Below, piece by piece: positions 5,434 through 9,158 of a stretch of 9,158 bases of DNA; position 1 is the stretch's first letter, and each line of letters opens with the position of its first letter. The stretch is from Clostridium sp. CAG:632. GTDB taxonomy: Bacteria; Bacillota; Clostridia; Lachnospirales; Lachnospiraceae. The stretch covers positions 1 through 9,158 of the forward strand of contig HF991322.1 in NCBI GenBank assembly GCA_000431515.1, given 5' to 3'. The notes below the pieces were generated by a model. The model was given only the letters and a program-made list of their open reading frames with translations. It was not told the DNA's origin and did not search any database. The position numbers and the translations under genes were made by a program.

Positions 5434-7710
5434 TTAAAGAGAATCATGGAATGTTCTGTTAATAACATCAAGCTGCTGCTCACGTGTAAGTGAAATAAAC
5501 TTAACAGCGTATCCAGATACACGGATTGTGAAGTTAGCATACTCTGGCTTATCTGGGTTCTCCATAGCATCCAGAAGCTTATCCTTACCGAATACGTTTA
5601 CATTTAAGTGATGAGCACCCTGATCGAAGTATCCATCCATAGCGCTTACAAGCTTCTCAGCTCTCTCTTCTTCATCATGACCCAGTGCTGAAGGGTTCAT
5701 TGTCTGAGTATTAGAAATACCATCCAGTGACCACTCATAAGGAATCTTAGCAACAGAGTTCAGGGATGCAAGAAGTCCTGATGTCTCAGCGCCGTAGCTT
5801 GGGTTAGCACCCGGTGCAAACGGAGTCCAAGCACGTCTTCCGTCCGGAAGGTTACCTGTATACTTACCATAAACTACGTTAGATGTAATTGTCAGGATAG
5901 ATGTTGTAGGCTCTGAATTACGATAGGTATGTCTCTTCTTGATGTCTGTAATGAATTCATGCAGTAACCATACACCGATATCATCAGCTCTGTCATCATC
6001 ATTACCATACTTAGGGAAGTCTCCCTCGATCTCGAAGTCTTCAGCTAAGCCTGTCTCTGCGTTACGGATAACCTTAACCTTAGCATACTTGATAGCTGAA
6101 AGGGAATCGATAACGTGTGAGAAGCCTGCGATACCTGTTGCGAATGTACGACGTACATCGGTATCGATCAATGCCATCTCTGCTGACTCATAGTAGTACT
6201 TGTCATGCATATACTGGATCAGGTTCAGGATATTTACATACAGACCTGCTAACCAGTCAAGCATCTTCTTGTACTTAGCCATAACTTCATCATAATCCAA
6301 ATATTCAGATGTAATAGGTGCATATTCCGGACCTACCTGCATTGGCTTACCGGTCTTCTTATCTAAGAACTTCTCATCCTTACCACCGTTGATAGCGTAT
6401 AACAGACACTTAGCAAGGTTTGCACGAGCTCCGAAGAACTGCATTTCCTTACCGGTCTGTGTAGCAGATACACAGCAGCAGATTGAGTAATCATCGCCCC
6501 AGATTGGCTTCATTACATCATCGTTCTCATACTGAATTGAACTTGTTCTTACAGAAATCTTAGCAGCGTACTTCTTGAAAGTATCCTGCAGATCTGAAGA
6601 ATATAATACTGTAAGGTTTGGCTCCGGTGCAGGTCCCATGTTCTCAAGAGTATGCAGGAATCTGTAGTCGTTCTTTGTAACCATTGAACGTCCGTCAACA
6701 CCAATACCACCAACTTCCAGTGTAGCCCATACAGGGTCACCTGAGAATAATTCATTGTATGACTTAATTCTTGCGAACTTAACCATACGAAGCTTCATTG
6801 TGAAATGATCGATCAGCTCCTGAGCCTGAGCCTCAGTCAGCTTACCTGCCTTAATATCTCTCTCAATGTAGATATCAAGGAATGTAGATACACGACCTAC
6901 TGACATAGCAGCACCGTTCTGAGTCTTGATAGCTGCAAGGTATCCAAAGTATAACCACTGAACAGCTTCCTTAGCATTTGAAGCCGGCTTAGAAATATCA
7001 TAACCGTATGACTGAGCCATAACCTTCATTTCCTGCAGACGTCTGATCTGCTCTGTTAACTCTTCTCTCTGACGGATAACATCATCATACATGTTACCAT
7101 CGCCACAGTTAGCCTTATCTTCCTGTTTCCAAGCGATCAGCTGATCAATACCGTAAAGAGCAACTCTTCTGTAGTCACCTACGATACGTCCACGTCCATA
7201 AGTATCCGGAAGACCGGTTACGATATGAGTATGACGTGCAGCCATCATCTCCGGAGTATAAGCATCAAATACTGCCTGGTTATGTGTCTTGTGATAATCT
7301 GTAAAGATCTTGTGGAAGTTCTCGTTTGGCTTATATCCATACATCTCAAGTGCTTCCTCAGCCATCTTAATACCACCATAAGGCATAAATGCTCTCTTTA
7401 ATGGTTCATCTGTCTGCAGACCTACAATCTGCTCCAGATCCTTTGTTTCCGGATCAATGTAACCAGGACCATATGATGTGATGCTGGAAACAACATCTGC
7501 ATCCTCCTTTAATACACCACCGTTATCTCTTTCAGCCTTCTGAAGAGCCTGAAGCTTGTCCCAAAGCTTGTTAGTAGCGTCTGTTGGTCCTTCCAGGAAA
7601 CTCTCGTCTCCGTTGTACTGTGTGAAGTTGTTCTGGATGAAGTCTCTGACATTACATTCCTCTTTCCAGAGTCTTCCTTTGAATGATTCCCATTCCTGAT
7701 TCTGTAACAT
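5434..7710 (-). CDS. pflB: Formate acetyltransferase (pyruvate formate-lyase)
   Basis: The enzyme converts pyruvate and CoA to acetyl-CoA and formate, a main anaerobic route of pyruvate use. With the start at 7708-7710 the protein is 758 aa, close to E. coli PflB (760 aa). Landmarks fall at matching positions: YGRGRIVGDYRR near 171-182, W328 in DPVWATLEVGG, the cysteine pair C412-C413 (E. coli C418-C419), R429 in GARANLAK, and the radical glycine G733 in RVSGYAVKF near the C-terminus (E. coli G734). A third cysteine, C411, precedes the catalytic pair. The ATG is chosen because AAAGGAGA (7717-7724) lies 6 nt upstream. The longer frame to 7758 would run through this site. The Crp/Fnr regulator is divergent, and pflA follows downstream. 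Confidence 0.98.
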   Translation of the reverse strand: MLQNQEWESFKGRLWKEECNVRDFIQNNFTQYNGDESFLEGPTDATNKLWDKLQALQKAERDNGGVLKEDADVVSSITSYGPGYIDPETKDLEQIVGLQTDEPLKRAFMPYGGIKMAEEALEMYGYKPNENFHKIFTDYHKTHNQAVFDAYTPEMMAARHTHIVTGLPDTYGRGRIVGDYRRVALYGIDQLIAWKQEDKANCGDGNMYDDVIRQREELTEQIRRLQEMKVMAQSYGYDISKPASNAKEAVQWLYFGYLAAIKTQNGAAMSVGRVSTFLDIYIERDIKAGKLTEAQAQELIDHFTMKLRMVKFARIKSYNELFSGDPVWATLEVGGIGVDGRSMVTKNDYRFLHTLENMGPAPEPNLTVLYSSDLQDTFKKYAAKISVRTSSIQYENDDVMKPIWGDDYSICCCVSATQTGKEMQFFGARANLAKCLLYAINGGKDEKFLDKKTGKPMQVGPEYAPITSEYLDYDEVMAKYKKMLDWLAGLYVNILNLIQYMHDKYYYESAEMALIDTDVRRTFATGIAGFSHVIDSLSAIKYAKVKVIRNAETGLAEDFEIEGDFPKYGNDDDRADDIGVWLLHEFITDIKKRHTYRNSEPTTSILTITSNVVYGKYTGNLPDGRRAWTPFAPGANPSYGAETSGLLASLNSVAKIPYEWSLDGISNTQTMNPSALGHDEEERAEKLVSAMDGYFDQGAHHLNVNVFGKDKLLDAMENPDKPEYANFTIRVSGYAVKFISLTREQQLDVINRTFHDSL

Positions 7711-7716
7711 AAAAAA

Positions 7717-7724
7717 TCTCCTTT
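7717..7724 (-). promoter_or_regulatory. Ribosome binding site that fixes the pflB start
   Basis: AAAGGAGA on the minus strand lies 6 nt from the ATG at 7708-7710. It makes the shorter 758-aa PflB the expected product. Confidence 0.85.
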
Positions 7725-7750
7725 CGACTTTATAGTACTTTAACCATATA

Positions 7751-7795
7751 AAATGCAAATGGCCCTTCTCACATAGTGATCTTACAGCTGCATTT
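7751..7795 (-). promoter_or_regulatory. Possible structured leader of pflB
   Basis: The expected 5' untranslated region of about 100 nt contains a perfect 7-bp outer pairing, AAATGCA (7751-7757) with TGCATTT (7789-7795). Inside it is a small TCAC-ATA-GTGA hairpin (7769-7779). This could stabilise the abundant pflB mRNA. No known riboswitch was recognised. Confidence 0.35.
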
Positions 7796-7818
7796 ACATT
7801 TCTTGCTTTTGTATGATA

Positions 7819-7861
7819 AGTATATTATAATACATTTATAAATTCGGTTGTTATAACCACC
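7819..7861 (-). promoter_or_regulatory. Candidate pflB promoter with a 16-bp regulator palindrome
   Basis: Two overlapping -10 candidates are present on the minus strand: TATACT (7819-7824) and TATAAT (7824-7829). Neither has a recognisable -35 hexamer. Instead a 16-bp palindrome, GGTTGTTA/TAACCACC (7846-7861, one mismatch per half), is centred at 7853.5. If TATACT is used, the start site is near 7812 and the palindrome is centred at -41.5, the class II position for Crp/Fnr activators. If TATAAT is used, the centre is near -36.5. Confidence 0.5.
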
Positions 7862-7909
7862 ATTTTGAAATTTATTTATTAAGAAATTATAAATAATAAA
7901 TCAGCTCTA

Positions 7910-7944
7910 TATATGTTTACAACATACATTACCTACAACATATA
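7910..7944. promoter_or_regulatory. Second dyad and direct repeat in the pflB-regulator intergenic region
   Basis: TATGTT-TAC-AACATA (7912-7926) is a perfect dyad with a 3-nt spacer. TACAACATA occurs twice (7918-7926 and 7934-7942), 16 bp apart. TATATGTT (7910-7917) also pairs with AACATATA (7937-7944). It lies about 90 bp upstream of the regulator start and could be an autoregulatory site, but the region is very AT-rich and chance is possible. Confidence 0.3.
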
Positions 7945-8000
7945 GCTTACTATATATGAGGGGTAAAAATCAATAGTATTATTTTAAAAATGAGGGGAAA

Positions 8001-8006
8001 AGAGGG
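8001..8006 (+). promoter_or_regulatory. Ribosome binding site that fixes the regulator start
   Basis: AGAGGG is 9 nt before the ATG at 8016-8018 but only 3 nt before an in-frame TTG at 8010. The ATG is therefore preferred. Confidence 0.6.
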
Positions 8007-8015
8007 ATTTTGTCT

Positions 8016-8720
8016 ATGAAGAATATGAATACAGATTATGACTTAAATGAAGTATTGAAAATGATGGCATTCACCGGCCTGTCTGCAGATGACCTCCATA
8101 CAATGAAAGCACTGGAGCTTCTGTGCGAACGACATTATAAACGTAACGCAATCATCTTTAAATCCGGGGAAATCACAGAGAATCTCGGCATTGTAGTACG
8201 CGGAAATGTCATCGTGGAGAGTGTGGACTACTGGGGATCCAAGAGTATCCTGAGCTCCGTACTTCCGGGCAAGGTCTTCGGTGAAACCTATGCCCTGTCC
8301 GGTCATCGTCTGATGATCGATGCCAGAGCTACAGAGCCTTCCACGATTTTCCTTCTGAATGTAAAGGCAATCATGTCCGGACAGTATGACCATTATTCCT
8401 GGCAGCATCAGATGTTAAAAAATCTGCTGCTCTTATCCTCCCGCCGTGGTCTGACTCTGTCACTGCATATCTTTTATATTACCCCGAAGAAGATCCGGGA
8501 GCGGGTCAGCTACTACCTCTCCGGTATGGCAAGCTCCCTCGGCACGACTGAGTTCGATATTCCCTTCAACCGGGAACAGTTTGCCGATTTTCTGAATGTT
8601 GACCGGAGTGCCCTCTCCAAGGAACTCAGCAGCATGCAGAAGGAAGGCCTGATTGAATTCCGCAAGAATCATTTCAAGCTTCTGGAGCTGGAGCATACGG
8701 AGATCAACACAACCAGATAG
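8016..8720 (+). CDS. Crp/Fnr-family transcriptional regulator
   Basis: This 234-aa protein has the Crp/Fnr plan. An N-terminal effector-binding beta-roll spans about 15-125 (AIIFKSGEITENLGIVVRG, then PGKVFGETYALSG and IDARATEPSTIFLLN), followed by a dimerisation helix. The C-terminal winged helix-turn-helix spans about 184-222, with FNREQFADFLNVDRSALSKE as the helix-turn-helix and GLIEFRKNHFKLL as the wing. Only one cysteine is present (C37), so the N-terminal [4Fe-4S] cluster of classical FNR is absent. The phosphate-binding signature of cAMP-dependent CRP (RxS after the GE motif) is not evident either. The ligand is unknown. It is divergent from pflB across about 305 bp of AT-rich DNA containing palindromes, which suggests it controls pflB and perhaps itself. 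It lies about 100 bp upstream of a transporter gene that has its own promoter. Confidence 0.93.
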   Translation: MKNMNTDYDLNEVLKMMAFTGLSADDLHTMKALELLCERHYKRNAIIFKSGEITENLGIVVRGNVIVESVDYWGSKSILSSVLPGKVFGETYALSGHRLMIDARATEPSTIFLLNVKAIMSGQYDHYSWQHQMLKNLLLLSSRRGLTLSLHIFYITPKKIRERVSYYLSGMASSLGTTEFDIPFNREQFADFLNVDRSALSKELSSMQKEGLIEFRKNHFKLLELEHTEINTTR

Positions 8721-8755
8721 CTTCTCCGCATCCTTCGCTCCGCTTCCGATTTCAT

Positions 8756-8784
8756 TTGACCAACCCGGCACAATATAATAGAAT
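8756..8784 (+). promoter_or_regulatory. Promoter for the NSS-family transporter gene
   Basis: TTGACC (8756-8761) and TAGAAT (8779-8784) are separated by 17 bp on the plus strand, about 40 nt upstream of the transporter start codon. No clear terminator was seen between the regulator stop and this promoter, so read-through from the regulator is also possible. Confidence 0.65.
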
Positions 8785-8822
8785 GGACTGTATATGAAAA
8801 ATAATCGGGTACAGGTGACTAC

Positions 8823-9158
8823 ATGAAAACAAATCAGAAACGAACTTCTTTCGGAAGCCGTTGGGGCTTCATCCTTGCCTCTGTCGGTTCGGCAGTCGGC
8901 ATGGCAAATGTCTGGGGATTTCCCAATAAACTCGGAAGCAACGGCGGAGGTACCTTCCTTCTTATTTATCTGCTGTTCATTTTCCTGTTCAGCTATGTCG
9001 GACTTCCGACAGAATTTGCAATCGGGCGTTATGCCGGAACCGGCACGCTGGGTTCCTATGAGACCGCATGGGCTTCCAGACATAAAAAGGCAGGTATTGC
9101 CGGACGTGTACTCGGCTGGCTGCCTCTGATCGGATCGCTTTGCATTACGATCGGCTAT
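8823..9158 (+). CDS. Neurotransmitter:sodium symporter (NSS/SNF) family transporter, 5' part
   Basis: The frame starts at the ATG at 8823-8825, with AGGTGA a few bases upstream, and is open for 112 codons to the window edge. The family is clear from the TM1 block RWGFILASVGSAVGMANVWG, continuing FPNKLGSNGGGTFLLIY. This matches the unwound TM1 sodium- and substrate-site region of LeuT-type symporters. TM2 follows at about 46-64, ending in GLPTEFAIGRYAG. Bacterial members import amino acids or similar amines with Na+. The substrate cannot be read from this part, but the GMANVWGFP variant, rather than GLGNIWRFP, is typical of a bacterial SNF subgroup as I recall it. About three quarters of a usual 440-500 aa protein is missing only because the window ends. 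It has its own promoter and lies downstream of the Crp/Fnr gene. Confidence 0.94.
   Translation, partial: MKTNQKRTSFGSRWGFILASVGSAVGMANVWGFPNKLGSNGGGTFLLIYLLFIFLFSYVGLPTEFAIGRYAGTGTLGSYETAWASRHKKAGIAGRVLGWLPLIGSLCITIGY

Noticed and set aside
8043..8408. A 121-codon minus-strand ORF inside the Crp/Fnr gene.
   Set aside because: It lies wholly antisense to a well-supported family member and has no ribosome site context.
8460..9083. A 207-codon minus-strand ORF overlapping the end of the Crp/Fnr gene and the start of the transporter gene.
   Set aside because: It is antisense to two clear genes and its product is low-plausibility. It is a codon-bias shadow.

Overview
The window looks like chromosomal DNA of an obligately fermentative, low-to-mid-GC member of the Bacillota, most likely a Lachnospiraceae-type gut clostridium. 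This rests on the pyruvate formate-lyase pair, the codon use, the AGGAGG-type ribosome sites, the short intrinsic terminators, and the style of the zinc-ribbon and Asp/Tyr-rich membrane proteins. The genus cannot be fixed from the sequence alone. No phage, transposase, CRISPR, rRNA or tRNA gene was found.

Layout. (1) Positions 1-2290 hold a minus-strand accessory operon of unknown function. A -10 box with an overlapping 7-bp dyad (2251-2286) precedes a 412-aa helical protein (906-2144) whose two halves align without gaps, so it appears to carry an internal domain duplication. A 119-aa unknown protein (514-873), a small membrane protein (316-498, in the same frame beyond a TGA) and a frame-disrupted reading frame at the left edge follow. 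(2) Positions 2305-3326 hold a minus-strand two-gene unit with its own promoter and terminator: a membrane-anchored protein with a Cys/His knuckle and an Asp/Tyr-rich tail, then the fluoride channel gene crcB/fluC. (3) Positions 3341-4325 hold a monocistronic minus-strand unit: a consensus promoter, a double zinc-ribbon/one-TM protein and a terminator. (4) Positions 4370-7861 hold pflB and pflA on the minus strand, with an intrinsic terminator between them and a long hairpin after pflA. (5) A roughly 300-bp AT-rich divergent intergenic region follows. (6) From 8016 on the plus strand lie a Crp/Fnr-family regulator and the 5' end of an NSS-family sodium symporter gene that runs off the right edge.

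How the genes fit together. PflB cleaves pyruvate with CoA to acetyl-CoA and formate, and PflA installs its glycyl radical. The divergent Crp/Fnr protein is the obvious candidate regulator. A near-perfect 16-bp palindrome in the shared intergenic region is centred 41.5 bp upstream of the start site implied by one of two candidate pflB -10 boxes, which is the classical class II activator position. The regulator has one cysteine, so it cannot be an Fe-S FNR-type oxygen sensor and its signal is unknown.

The least explained parts are the 906-2144 operon with its promoter dyad, and the pfl regulatory region. I did not find a convincing wholly new defence or mobile system.
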